Below, in pieces: positions 44,099-52,840 of a stretch of 64,000 nt of DNA. Each line of letters begins with the position of its first letter. The stretch's first letter is position 1. The stretch comes from Mucilaginibacter arboris. Lineage in GTDB: Bacteria > Bacteroidota > Bacteroidia > Sphingobacteriales > Sphingobacteriaceae. The position numbers and the translations under genes were made by a program. The DNA is taken from the NCBI RefSeq assembly GCF_009754915.1, contig NZ_WPIK01000007.1, forward strand, positions 1 through 64,000, written 5' to 3'. Below the pieces are notes generated by a model. The model did not search any database. It was given only the letters and a program-made list of their open reading frames with translations, and had not been told where the DNA came from.

Positions 44099-45445
44099 AT
44101 GGATATTACACAGGAAAAAATAGATGATTTAAACTCTGTTTTAACCATCAAAATTAATCAGCAGGATTATCAGGCTAAAGTTGAAAAAGCCATAAAAGAG
44201 CAGGCAAAAAAAGCAAAGCTGCCAGGTTTTCGTCCCGGAATGGTCCCTCCGGCCCATATTAAAAAAATGTACGGTAAAAGTATTCTGGTTGATGAAATTA
44301 ACCATTTGCTTTCCGATTCTTTAAATAACTATATTACCGAGAACAAACTGGAAGTTTTAGGTCAGCCGTTGCCAAAAACGGATGATGAAAAACAGTTTAA
44401 CTGGGATTTTACAGAAGATTATGAGTTTAATTACGAACTGGGCTTAGCGCCTGATTTTACTTTAGATTTTTCTGCTGCAGATGTCATCCCGCAATATGTG
44501 ATTAAAATTGATGACGAAACGCTGCAAGAACGTATTAAAAACATCCGTAAAAGCTATGGAAAGATGACAAACCCTGACGTATCGTCAGCAGAGGATGTTT
44601 TGTATTCCGAATTAGTGCAGCTTTCTCCCGATGGTTCTGTTTTTGAAGGTGGTATTACCAATACAACTTCAGTTCGTATCGATCAGGTTACGGATGAAGA
44701 AGTTAAAAGTTCTTTGATTGGCCTTAAAAAAGGCGATGTTGTTAATTTCGATATTAATAAAGCATTTAACAATGATGTAGCTAAAATTGCAGCATTATTA
44801 AAAATTGATGAAGAAACAGCATCCGATTTAAAATCGGATTTTAATTTAACGGTAAAAAATGTAAACCGTTTGGAAGAATCAGATTTAAATCAGGAGTTTT
44901 ATGATAAAGTTTTCGGGCCGGATGTTGTACATAACGAAGAAGAGTTTACAGCGAAAATAAAAGAAGAGCAGGAAGCAATGATGGCACAAGATGCTGAACG
45001 AAAGCTTCAGGACGAATTGTATCAGTTTGTTCTTAGTAAAGTGAACTTCGAACTGCCGGATGAATTTTTAAAAAGATGGTTAAAAGCTACTAACGAAAAG
45101 TTAAGCGAGCAAGAACTTGAAGATGGCTACAACGATTTTGCTAAAAACCTGAAATGGACATTGGTTGAAAACAAAATTATTAAAGACAACAACATCGAAA
45201 TTAAATATGAAGAAGTGTTTCAGGCAGCAAAACAACGGTTGGATGCACAATTCAGAATGTACAGCCCGCAAGCTTTAACTGAAGAGCAGTTAGGCCAATA
45301 TACTGTACAGTTTTTACAGGACAAAGAAAATGCAAACCGGATTTTTGAAGAAGTAAAAGCATTAAGGGTTTTTGATTACCTTAAAACTGTTATTACTTTA
45401 GACAAAAAGGAAATTGAGAATAGCGAGTTTAAAAAACTGGAATAA
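44099..45445 (+). CDS. tig: Trigger factor
   Basis: 448 residues. N-terminal ribosome-binding domain contains PGFRPGMVPPAHIKKMYGKSI (~42-62), the GFRxGxxP signature that docks on L23. The FKBP-like middle region is weakly conserved, as in other Bacteroidetes, and the C-terminal domain is helical. Ribosome-bound chaperone. Precedes clpP and clpX in the common tig-clpP-clpX order. Confidence 0.93.
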   Translation: MDITQEKIDDLNSVLTIKINQQDYQAKVEKAIKEQAKKAKLPGFRPGMVPPAHIKKMYGKSILVDEINHLLSDSLNNYITENKLEVLGQPLPKTDDEKQFNWDFTEDYEFNYELGLAPDFTLDFSAADVIPQYVIKIDDETLQERIKNIRKSYGKMTNPDVSSAEDVLYSELVQLSPDGSVFEGGITNTTSVRIDQVTDEEVKSSLIGLKKGDVVNFDINKAFNNDVAKIAALLKIDEETASDLKSDFNLTVKNVNRLEESDLNQEFYDKVFGPDVVHNEEEFTAKIKEEQEAMMAQDAERKLQDELYQFVLSKVNFELPDEFLKRWLKATNEKLSEQELEDGYNDFAKNLKWTLVENKIIKDNNIEIKYEEVFQAAKQRLDAQFRMYSPQALTEEQLGQYTVQFLQDKENANRIFEEVKALRVFDYLKTVITLDKKEIENSEFKKLE

Positions 45446-45525
45446 TTAGCTAACAATTGTTAAAGTTGATGGTTATCCGGTTCTATAAACAATGAATTGG
45501 ATAACCATTGTTTTTTTATAGAGAT

Positions 45526-46227
45526 ATGCAAATAGATAAAAATGAATTCAGAAAATATGCCGTTAAGCACCATCGCATTAATGGTATTTATGTAGATAAA
45601 TTTATAGCAGGTGTAGAAAATACGCAACTGCCAACGGGAATGACGCCCTATATTATTGAGGAACGCCAGTTAAATGTTGCCCAAATGGACGTGTTTTCAC
45701 GTTTGATGATGGACCGTATCATCTTTTTAGGTGATGCGGTAATGGACCAGAATGCGAACATTATCCAGGCACAATTGCTTTTCCTGCAATCAACAGATGC
45801 TAAAAGGGATATTCAGATTTATATCAATTCTCCCGGAGGTTCTGTTTATGCAGGTTTAGGTATTTATGATACCATGCAGTTTATCTCTAACGATGTGGCT
45901 ACCATTTGTACAGGCATGGCTGCTTCTATGGCTGCTGTATTGCTTTGTGCAGGTACCAAAGGCAAACGTGCTGTTTTACCACATTCAAGGGTAATGATCC
46001 ATCAGCCATCTGGTGGAGCGCAAGGAGTGGCTTCGGATATGGAGATCAACCTGCGAGAAATGTTAAAGTTGAAAAAAGAATTATACGAAATCATATCCAA
46101 ACACTCCGAACAATCGTATGACTGGGTAGAAAAATCATCAGACCGCGATTACTGGATGTCATCAGAAGAAGCCAAAGAATTTGGCATGGTTGATGAAATA
46201 TTAAGAAGCAATAAAGCCGATAAATAG
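45526..46227 (+). CDS. clpP: ATP-dependent Clp protease proteolytic subunit
   Basis: 233 residues from the ATG at 45526; an ATG six codons upstream is possible but follows no leader. Ser in GMAASMAAVLLCAG and His in LPHSRVMIHQPSGGAQG, with a C-terminal Asp region, make the catalytic triad. ORIIFLGD-type strand appears as RIIFLGDAVMDQNANII. The N-terminus is somewhat longer than in E. coli. Twelve bases before clpX. Confidence 0.96.
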   Translation: MQIDKNEFRKYAVKHHRINGIYVDKFIAGVENTQLPTGMTPYIIEERQLNVAQMDVFSRLMMDRIIFLGDAVMDQNANIIQAQLLFLQSTDAKRDIQIYINSPGGSVYAGLGIYDTMQFISNDVATICTGMAASMAAVLLCAGTKGKRAVLPHSRVMIHQPSGGAQGVASDMEINLREMLKLKKELYEIISKHSEQSYDWVEKSSDRDYWMSSEEAKEFGMVDEILRSNKADK

Positions 46228-46239
46228 TTCAATAAAATT

Positions 46240-47484
46240 ATGAGCAAAACCACTAAAGATATCAAATGTTCATTTTGTGGCGCCGGTAAACAGGATTCAT
46301 TGATGCTGATTGCAGGTTTAGACGCTCATATATGTGATAAATGCGTTAACCAGGCTAATGATATTCTTGCTGAAGAATTAAAATTACGCAAGGTAAAATC
46401 GCCGCTGCAGTCATCGTCAACGATTTTAAAACCCGCAGAAATTAAAGCGCACCTCGATCAGTACGTAATCGGTCAGGATGATGCCAAGAAAGTTTTGTCT
46501 GTTGCTGTTTATAATCACTATAAACGTTTGAACCAGAAAATTGGGAAAGATGAGGTAGATATAGAGAAATCGAATATCATTTTGGTTGGCGAAACGGGGA
46601 CAGGTAAAACGTTATTAGCCAAAACAATTGCAAAAGTGCTCAACGTGCCTTTCTGCATTTGTGATGCGACAGTTTTAACAGAAGCCGGTTATGTAGGAGA
46701 AGACGTAGAAAGTATATTAACACGGCTGCTACAGGCTGCGGATTACGATGTTACTTTAGCCGAACGAGGTATTGTTTACATTGATGAAGTAGATAAAATT
46801 GCACGTAAAAGTGATAATCCTTCAATTACACGTGATGTATCTGGCGAAGGTGTGCAACAAGCTTTGTTAAAAATCCTGGAAGGAACGATGGTAAACGTAC
46901 CGCCGCAAGGTGGTCGTAAACATCCTGACCAAAAAATGATTACAGTAAACACTAGCAATATTTTGTTTATCTGTGGCGGTGCTTTTGATGGAATTGAGAA
47001 AAAAATAGCCAACAGGATGCGCACGCAAACGGTAGGTTATAAAATGAAGTCAGAAGATCAGGATATCGACCTTAAAAATCTGTACAAGTACATTTCTCCG
47101 CAGGATTTAAAAGCTTTCGGTTTAATTCCGGAGTTGATTGGCCGTTTACCGGTGTTAACATATCTTACACCACTGGATCGAAATGCCATGTTGATGATCC
47201 TGACAGAACCTAAAAATTCACTTATCAAACAATATAACAAGTTGTTTGAGTATGAGGATGTAAAACTGAACTTTGACAGGGAAGTGCTGGATTACGTGGT
47301 AGATAAAGCAATGGAATTTAAGCTTGGTGCAAGAGGGCTTCGGTCTATTTGCGAAGCCATTATGATCGATGCCATGTTTGAGATACCATCTAACCAGGAA
47401 CACCACAAGCATCTGGATATTACGCTTGATTATGCCAGGGAAAAATTTGAGAAATCGGACCTCAAGAAACTAAAAGCAGCATAA
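46240..47484 (+). CDS. clpX: ATP-dependent Clp protease ATP-binding subunit ClpX
   Basis: 414 residues. N-terminal C4 zinc finger (CSFCGAG ... CDKC), Walker [14 protein letters not shown] (~117), Walker [14 protein letters not shown] (~182), RGLR-type loop ([13 protein letters not shown], ~368). AAA+ unfoldase feeding ClpP. The pore loop GYVGEDVES and IGF-equivalent region are present. Followed by a strong terminator. Confidence 0.97.
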   Translation: MSKTTKDIKCSFCGAGKQDSLMLIAGLDAHICDKCVNQANDILAEELKLRKVKSPLQSSSTILKPAEIKAHLDQYVIGQDDAKKVLSVAVYNHYKRLNQKIGKDEVDIEKSNIILVGETGTGKTLLAKTIAKVLNVPFCICDATVLTEAGYVGEDVESILTRLLQAADYDVTLAERGIVYIDEVDKIARKSDNPSITRDVSGEGVQQALLKILEGTMVNVPPQGGRKHPDQKMITVNTSNILFICGGAFDGIEKKIANRMRTQTVGYKMKSEDQDIDLKNLYKYISPQDLKAFGLIPELIGRLPVLTYLTPLDRNAMLMILTEPKNSLIKQYNKLFEYEDVKLNFDREVLDYVVDKAMEFKLGARGLRSICEAIMIDAMFEIPSNQEHHKHLDITLDYAREKFEKSDLKKLKAA

Positions 47485-47494
47485 ATAAATTAAG

Positions 47495-47521
47495 CCCCGG
47501 CAAAAAAAGCCGGGGTTTTTT
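47495..47521 (+). terminator. Terminator of the tig-clpP-clpX region
   Basis: 7-bp stem CCCCGGC/GCCGGGG with an A7 loop, followed by TTTTTT. Confidence 0.93.
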
Positions 47522-47530
47522 GTATATTTA

Positions 47531-47554
47531 TTTTTCTGCATTAAAAGAAGCATT
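47531..47554 (+). repeat. TAAAAGAAGCAT-family repeat
   Basis: TTTTT-CTGCA-TTAAAA-GAAGCATT, ending four bases before the AMP nucleosidase ATG, so it would form its translation leader. Confidence 0.78.
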
Positions 47555-47557
47555 ACT

Positions 47558-48421
47558 ATGAATGAAGAAAAAGACATTAAAAAGGATTCGGAAATTGTTA
47601 AACAAGCACACAAGGTAAAAGAAGTTCAAAGCCCGGTTAAATCAGGCCTGAAAACAAAAGAAGCAATTGTTGCGAACTGGCTGCCCCGTTATACCGGCAG
47701 GCCGCTGGATGATTTTAAAGAGTATGTTATCCTCACTAATTTTTCTAAATATCTTCAGTTATTTTCAGAATGGCATAACGATGCACAGATTATGGGTTTG
47801 GATAAGCCCATGCAAAGTGTAACTGCTGATGGCATTACCATTATTAATTTTGGTATGGGAAGTGCATTGGCTGCAACCGTAATGGACCTGCTTAGTGCTA
47901 TTCATCCAAAAGCGGTGATTTTTTTGGGAAAATGCGGTGGTTTAAAAAGAAAAAACAACGTTGGTGATCTGATCCTGCCAATTGCCGCTATCCGTGGCGA
48001 AGGTACATCTAACGATTATCTGCCCTCAGAAGTTCCTGCCCTGCCTGCGTTTGCTTTGCAGAAAGCTATTTCAACAACTATTCGCGAACATTCCCGTGAT
48101 TACTGGACAGGAACAGTTTATACCACCAATCGGCGGGTTTGGGAACACGACAAAAAGTTTAAAAAGTATCTCAAAAGCCTCCGTTCTATGGCTGTAGATA
48201 TGGAAACGGCTACCATTTTTATCACAGGCTTTGCCAATAAAATCCCAACCGGTGCTTTATTACTGGTTTCTGATCAACCAATGATCCCGGAAGGTGTAAA
48301 AACTGCCGAAAGTGATTCAAGCGTAACCGAAAAATTTGTTGAAACGCATTTACGTGTTGGTATTGATTCTTTAAAGCAGTTAATTAACCACGGCCTAACG
48401 GTTAAACACCTGCATTTTTAA
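47558..48421 (+). CDS. amn: AMP nucleosidase
   Basis: 287 residues, the short Bacteroidetes form. Phosphorylase-type fold: FGMGSALAATVMDLLSAIHPKAVIFLGKCGGLK (~99-132), DLILPIAAIRGEGTSNDYLP, MAVDMETATIFITGF (~212) and LLLVSDQPMIPEGVKT. Splits AMP into adenine and ribose 5-phosphate in purine salvage. The first ~35 residues are charged and probably disordered. Single gene. Confidence 0.88.
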   Translation: MNEEKDIKKDSEIVKQAHKVKEVQSPVKSGLKTKEAIVANWLPRYTGRPLDDFKEYVILTNFSKYLQLFSEWHNDAQIMGLDKPMQSVTADGITIINFGMGSALAATVMDLLSAIHPKAVIFLGKCGGLKRKNNVGDLILPIAAIRGEGTSNDYLPSEVPALPAFALQKAISTTIREHSRDYWTGTVYTTNRRVWEHDKKFKKYLKSLRSMAVDMETATIFITGFANKIPTGALLLVSDQPMIPEGVKTAESDSSVTEKFVETHLRVGIDSLKQLINHGLTVKHLHF

Positions 48422-48466
48422 TCTGCAATTGTTTTTAATTGTTCAGTTATCATGCGGCAAGTATCC

Positions 48467-48474
48467 TAAATTTG
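48467..48474 (+). promoter_or_regulatory. Possible -7 box upstream of the CBS gene
   Basis: TAAATTTG fits TAnnTTTG; -33 is only TTA (48447-48449, 17-base gap). If real, the repeat copy at 48484 lies in the 5' leader. Confidence 0.4.
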
Positions 48475-48483
48475 TCTGCTGAT

Positions 48484-48506
48484 TTTTAGTGCATAAAAGA
48501 AGCATC
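48484..48506 (+). repeat. TAAAAGAAGCAT-family repeat
   Basis: TTTTA-GTGCA-TAAAA-GAAGCATC, 36 bases before the cystathionine/cysteine synthase gene. Confidence 0.92.
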
Positions 48507-48541
48507 TCATCAGCAATAAACAGCCTTAACAGCGATAGAAA

Positions 48542-49903
48542 ATGTGGTATAATAATATTCTCGAAACCATTGGTAATACGCCTTTAGTAAAGCTAAACGT
48601 TATTCCGAAAGATATTAAAGCAACCGTGCTGGCCAAGATAGAAACAACCAATCCGGGCAATTCTATTAAAGACCGTATGGCTTTAAAAATGATTGAAGAT
48701 GCCGAAAAAAGCGGTAAACTAAAACCAGGCGGAACGATTATTGAAGGTACTTCGGGCAATACAGGGATGGGACTGGCCATTGCAGCAGTAATTAAAGGTT
48801 ACAAATGTATTTTTACCACAACGGATAAACAATCAAAAGAAAAAGTAGATGCATTACGTGCTTTTGGTGCCGAAGTAATTGTTTGCCCTACCAATGTCGA
48901 TCCTGAAGATCAGCGTTCTTACTACTCGGTTTCTACGCGTTTGGAGCGTGAAGTCCCTAATTCGTGGAAGCCGAACCAGTATGATAATCCTTCAAATACC
49001 CAAGCGAATTATGAGCAGACCGGGCCAGAAATCTGGGAACAAACAGAAGGAAAAATTACCCATCTGATTGTTGGCGCGGGTACTGGCGGTACAATTTCGG
49101 GTGCAGGAAAGTATCTCAAGGAAAAAAATCCTGCGATACAGGTTTTAGGGATTGATACTTATGGGTCCGTTTTTAAGAAATATAAGGAAACGGGTATTTT
49201 CGATAAAAATGAAATCTATCCTTATATTACAGAAGGTATTGGGGAAGACTTTTTACCGCAGAATGTAAACTTTGAGGTTATTGATTACTTTGAAAAAGTA
49301 AGCGATAAAGATGCCGCTTTAATGACCAGGGAAATTGCCCGTAAAGAAGGCATTTTTGCAGGAAATTCATCCGGTTCTGCTGTTGCAGGTTTAATGCAGA
49401 TGAAAGATCGTTTTAAAGAAGGAGATGTTGTAGTAATCATTTTCCCGGACCATGGTTCGCGTTATGTAGGCAAAATGTATAACGAAGACTGGCTGCGCGA
49501 GCGTGGATTTTTAAAAGATGAGAAACTGACAGCAAGAACCATTATCAGTAAGGAATCTGATCAGGAAATTGTTACGATAGATGCTGAGGAAACGATTTTA
49601 AAAGCAATCAACATCATCAAATCATTAAATATTTCTCAGATTCCTGTTACACAACATGAGATGATTATAGGGAAAATTACAGAAAGCGATATCCTGGATG
49701 CTTTGCTCGAAAATCCTGCTTTAAAATCTCATCCCGTAAAAGATATTATCACATCACCTTTTCCGTTTGTTGATCTCAATACTTCTATCGATAAAATATC
49801 TTCCCTCATCAATAAAGAAAACACAGCCGTTTTGGTAGAAGATGAAAAAGGCCGGTTTAAAATAATCACTCAATACGATATTATCAATGCGATTTCGGCT
49901 TAA
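48542..49903 (+). CDS. PLP-dependent cystathionine beta-synthase/cysteine synthase with CBS domains
   Basis: 453 residues. Fold-type II PLP enzyme: NPGNSIKDRMA (~36-46) with the PLP Lys, EGTSGNTGMGLAIA (~67), GAGTGGTISGAGKYLKEKN (~176). Two CBS motifs follow from ~335 (ARTIISKESDQEIVTIDAEETI..., SDILDAL...). The layout is that of cystathionine beta-synthase, which condenses serine and homocysteine; cysteine synthase activity is possible. The CBS pair probably senses an adenosyl ligand. Single gene. Confidence 0.9.
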   Translation: MWYNNILETIGNTPLVKLNVIPKDIKATVLAKIETTNPGNSIKDRMALKMIEDAEKSGKLKPGGTIIEGTSGNTGMGLAIAAVIKGYKCIFTTTDKQSKEKVDALRAFGAEVIVCPTNVDPEDQRSYYSVSTRLEREVPNSWKPNQYDNPSNTQANYEQTGPEIWEQTEGKITHLIVGAGTGGTISGAGKYLKEKNPAIQVLGIDTYGSVFKKYKETGIFDKNEIYPYITEGIGEDFLPQNVNFEVIDYFEKVSDKDAALMTREIARKEGIFAGNSSGSAVAGLMQMKDRFKEGDVVVIIFPDHGSRYVGKMYNEDWLRERGFLKDEKLTARTIISKESDQEIVTIDAEETILKAINIIKSLNISQIPVTQHEMIIGKITESDILDALLENPALKSHPVKDIITSPFPFVDLNTSIDKISSLINKENTAVLVEDEKGRFKIITQYDIINAISA

Positions 49904-49908
49904 CTTAA

Positions 49909-49932
49909 TTTTATACCGGTAAAAGAAGCATT
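49909..49932 (+). repeat. TAAAAGAAGCAT-family repeat
   Basis: TTTTA-TACCGG-TAAAA-GAAGCATT, five bases after the CBS gene stop, sense orientation. Confidence 0.92.
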
Positions 49933-49963
49933 GCCCTTTTAAACTGTTAAAACACTAAGGCAA

Positions 49964-51322
49964 TTATTTTTTTACCTGTTGTAAATCCAACTTTAAATTA
50001 ATACCAGCCGAACCAAACAACAATTGCTGCGAACCCAATCCGCCTAAAGGATATTTTAAAAAAGGTTCAATTTGCAATTTGTTTTTACCTAAAGGATAAG
50101 CAAAGCCAACAGCAATATTCAGCGTTTTAGCAAAATTAAAATTGTTAAAGCTTTTGATGTTTTGCGTTGTAGAGGTGGAAGTGTTGTAATGATAATCGTA
50201 AGCTTCTTTTACAAAAGTATTGGAACTGAAACCGGCAGAAACAGCCATACTGTTTTTACCGGGTAAAAAAGTATAAGTTAAATTAACCGGTATGTCGAGT
50301 GCAACTAAACTGGCATTAATACTGCTTAAACTTGAATTTGTAACGGTAATGCTGGAAGAAGGCATGGTAGCGTAATTACTGGCAGCCAGTAAACTTCCAT
50401 TTGGTATATTTTGGTTATAAGTCAGGTTGTTTTGCATCAGTCCTAAGCCTGTAGATATTTTAAAATTTTTCGCCAGGCGGAAATCTGTAGAAACACCTGC
50501 TCCTAAACCTAACTGATTATTGCTGCCGCTGGCGTAATTTAAATGCGGCCCTGCATACAATTCCAAACTAAATATCGAAGATTTTTTAACAGGATTTTTA
50601 ACCGTTTCTGCCTTTGCTGCTTTATTTAGGACAGCAGGTTTTACAACCGGCGTATTTGTTTTTTTTGCAATAACTAACTGTTTCCTGCCGGAAGAATCTG
50701 CTGGAACAGGAACTTGAATTTTAGCTTGTTTAGCTGTACTGTCCGATACATTTTTTATACCGGTAAAAGAAGTATTGTTTTGATTGCTTACTTCCTGTTT
50801 GTTAACCGATAAGTCTGCCTGTTCTTTTTGGGCCAAAACTTGCTTCGGGATAAAACCTGGTACTGTTTTTACAGGTGTTTTTTCCGTATTTACAGTATCG
50901 GCAGCAATTCTTTGCTTTACGATTTTGTTAATGCCACGCAAATGGTTTTCTGTAAAACCCAATGCTGTTTTTACCGGTGTTTTTTGTGTGTTAGTTTCTG
51001 GAAGAATTTTACCTGATACAGCTTTTTTAGGAGAGAAATACTGATGAGGCAAAGCAGCAACCGAATTTTTTGCTTGTTGCTTTTTTACTTTTGAAACCTT
51101 GTTTTGAAGAATATCAGGCTGATACAACCAAAAAACAAAGGCAATAAAAATTAAAGCAGCAGCAGAACCAAACCACCGGAAAAAATATTTCCGGCGGTTT
51201 TTTTCTGGATATTTTTCACGCAGCAAGTTCCAGCCTTCTTCGGCTGTTCCGTCATCGTATTCCTCAAAAACCTGTTTGATCCGGTTTTTTAATTCCTCGT
51301 CAAAATTTTCATTTTCCATCAT
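49964..51322 (-). CDS. Membrane protein paired with an ECF sigma factor, outer-membrane beta-barrel-like C-terminus
   Basis: 452 residues. Short cytoplasmic N-terminus (EELKNRIKQVFEEYDDGTAEEGWNLL), one membrane span (~48-66), a Thr/Lys/Pro-rich periplasmic linker with two KTPVKT-GF repeats, and ~200 residues resembling PorT-type barrel proteins (PHLNYASGSNNQLGLGAGVSTDF...). Such proteins follow ECF sigma genes in Bacteroidetes and may act as anti-sigma factors; this is inferred. Its start overlaps the sigma factor stop by four bases. A repeat copy is translated inside it as NNTSFTGIKN. Confidence 0.72.
   Translation of the reverse strand: MMENENFDEELKNRIKQVFEEYDDGTAEEGWNLLREKYPEKNRRKYFFRWFGSAAALIFIAFVFWLYQPDILQNKVSKVKKQQAKNSVAALPHQYFSPKKAVSGKILPETNTQKTPVKTALGFTENHLRGINKIVKQRIAADTVNTEKTPVKTVPGFIPKQVLAQKEQADLSVNKQEVSNQNNTSFTGIKNVSDSTAKQAKIQVPVPADSSGRKQLVIAKKTNTPVVKPAVLNKAAKAETVKNPVKKSSIFSLELYAGPHLNYASGSNNQLGLGAGVSTDFRLAKNFKISTGLGLMQNNLTYNQNIPNGSLLAASNYATMPSSSITVTNSSLSSINASLVALDIPVNLTYTFLPGKNSMAVSAGFSSNTFVKEAYDYHYNTSTSTTQNIKSFNNFNFAKTLNIAVGFAYPLGKNKLQIEPFLKYPLGGLGSQQLLFGSAGINLKLDLQQVKK
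50753..50776 (+). repeat. TAAAAGAAGCAT-family repeat inside a gene
   Basis: TTTTA-TACCGG-TAAAA-GAAGTATT, antisense to the gene and read as Asn-Thr-Ser-Phe-Thr-Gly-Ile. Confidence 0.85.
50960..50986 (-). repeat. Variant repeat (TAAAAACAGCAT type) inside a gene
   Basis: On the coding strand ACACCGG-TAAAAACAGCATTG is translated NTPVKTALG; a second diverged unit at 50862-50885 gives KTPVKTVPG. Together they make a duplicated peptide in the linker. Confidence 0.5.
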
Positions 51323-51870
51323 CCTTTTTCTTCTTGCTGAAGGATCATTTTTCGTAACCGTTCTTTTGCCCTGCCCAAATACACCCTGGACGAACTTGCT
51401 GCGATGTTTAACATCACGCCAATTTCTTCATGGTTATAGCCATCAACCTCGTATAAATTAAAAACCAGCCGGTTCAATTCCGGCAGCAATTGCATCATCG
51501 TTACAATATCGTTTGCGTTTAATTTGGATACTGCCAAAGCCGGCGTAGCTATAAAAGCTGCTTCGTCCAGGTCTGCTTCTGCCAAATTCCTGAGGTTTTT
51601 TCTGCGCCGGTCTATAGCTGTATTTACAATCACTTTACGAAGCCAGGGTTTAAACGGCAGTTTTTCGTCAACGCTTTTTATCGTATTAAATACTTTAATA
51701 AAAGCATCGTTCACCACTTCCAAAGCATCATCGCGGTTAGCTAAATAGCGCAAACCAATACCCATAGCGTAGCCATAAAACTGTTTATACAGTAATTCCT
51801 GGTGTTTTAAATCGCCATGTTTGCATTGCCGAACGAGTTCCTGTTCTGCAATGGCCGGATATTTTGGCAT
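51319..51870 (-). CDS. ECF-type RNA polymerase sigma factor
   Basis: 183 residues. Region 2 (LLYKQFYGYAMGIGLRYLANRDDALEVVNDAFIKVF, ~25-60) binds core enzyme and the -10 element; region 4 helix-turn-helix is YNHEEIGVMLNIAASSSRVYLGRAKERL (~145-172). No conserved extra domain. Cotranscribed with the membrane protein after it, its likely regulator. The signal is unknown. Confidence 0.93.
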   Translation of the reverse strand: MPKYPAIAEQELVRQCKHGDLKHQELLYKQFYGYAMGIGLRYLANRDDALEVVNDAFIKVFNTIKSVDEKLPFKPWLRKVIVNTAIDRRRKNLRNLAEADLDEAAFIATPALAVSKLNANDIVTMMQLLPELNRLVFNLYEVDGYNHEEIGVMLNIAASSSRVYLGRAKERLRKMILQQEEKG

Positions 51871-52106
51871 GTATTAATTGTGCATCCCTGCTGAAATTAT
51901 ATTTATTAATTCAAACAATTGCGATCAGGCTATTTCTATAATCTGTTTTGCAATTATAAATATTACGGTTGTGGTTGGAGAAACGCTACAGGAAGCAGGA
52001 AATAATTTTGGAGTAGCCTTTAAAGAATTTATTTTGATTGAGAGGTTGTTTAAACTTTTTGGTACCAATTAAAATTTGGTCCTCCGGCATGCCCAGGTTT
52101 GGTGCC

Positions 52107-52227
52107 GATGCTTCTTTTACCGGGTAAAATTGGTGTTTACATTTAATCCCTAAAGACCTATAAGGTTTTCAAAACCTTATAGGTCTTTAGCGAAGGGTCA
52201 ACATTTTTAGGTGATAAAAGAAACATC
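52107..52227. repeat. Composite element: two repeats flanking a 41-nt palindrome
   Basis: Minus copy 52107-52129 (TTTTA-CCCGG-TAAAA-GAAGCATC) and plus copy 52205-52227 (TTTTA-GGTGA-TAAAA-GAAACATC) surround a palindrome at 52150-52190. All lie in the 444-base gap 51871-52314, in which I see no convincing gene. Confidence 0.88.
52150..52190. repeat. 41-nt palindrome of the ACCTATAAGG type
   Basis: Two perfect 20-nt arms around a single C at 52170. Contains GACCTATAAGG/CCTTATAGGTC, a palindrome I recall as dispersed in Bacteroidetes intergenic DNA. Could act as a bidirectional terminator or be a repeat element. Confidence 0.85.
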
Positions 52228-52314
52228 GGCCTAAAAAAAAGAGGGCCAGAAAAAAAGTTTAAACAACTTCTGAATTAAGCTCAAGGTTATCAAAGGTATG
52301 TTTAGTACAATTCC

Positions 52315-52776
52315 TCACACTTTCACTAATCTTTTCAGCGCCATAATAGCACCCGTATGATATCCTTCATGGTAAGGCAAAAAGTTAATAGCATCATCAA
52401 TAGTATCTATAGCAACGCCGTAACGCGTAACAAAAGGGGTATAAGTTTTAAAAAAGCCCTTTTTATAATCGCTTTCAAATTCATCTAAAGAGGAGAGGAG
52501 CAAAGTTTTAATCGTTCCTGCTTCAGCCTGATCAATAAAGCTGTCTGGTTTCGTGCCAGGCAAGTAAGGCGAAAAATACTTATCCTGCACAACAGGTTTC
52601 AAGCCGGAACGCTTGTAGCAAATGCTTTGTTGTGCAGCAGTTAAATGTGCCAGGTTCCAGATGATGTTGTTGTTGAAACCTTCTGGAATTTGGTTTAATT
52701 GTTCTATGGTTAAACCTTCAACCAGGTTTAGCAAAAAAGTTCTGGTTGCTTTTATTTTTTGGATCTGCAGGTGCAT
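52315..52776 (-). CDS. DinB/YfiT-like metalloprotein
   Basis: 153 residues, four-helix DinB fold. Three putative metal His: WNLAHLTAAQ (~43) and LPYHEGYHTGAIMAL (two His, ~134-140). The superfamily includes thiol transferases that use bacillithiol, which fits bshA in this window, but the specific reaction is not known. Monocistronic. Confidence 0.82.
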   Translation of the reverse strand: MHLQIQKIKATRTFLLNLVEGLTIEQLNQIPEGFNNNIIWNLAHLTAAQQSICYKRSGLKPVVQDKYFSPYLPGTKPDSFIDQAEAGTIKTLLLSSLDEFESDYKKGFFKTYTPFVTRYGVAIDTIDDAINFLPYHEGYHTGAIMALKRLVKV

Positions 52777-52811
52777 GGGTTTTGCTTTATGCTACTAACA
52801 TGTTTTAAACC

Positions 52812-52840
52812 CATGCTGTTTTTATGACCTGTTTTTTTAG
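52812..52840 (-). repeat. Variant repeat (TAAAAACAGCAT type)
   Basis: Minus strand CAGGTCA-TAAAAACAGCATGG, directly after the stop of the DUF5996 gene in sense orientation, parallel to main-family copies. Confidence 0.5.

Noticed and set aside
48421-48541. SAM/other riboswitch upstream of the CBS-domain synthase
   Set aside because: Only ~70 bases of leader, filled by a dispersed repeat; no multi-helix structure seen.
51878-52072. 64-codon open frame in the gap after the ECF sigma gene
   Set aside because: No leader, no similarity, unusual composition (Ile/Asn-rich); probably non-coding.
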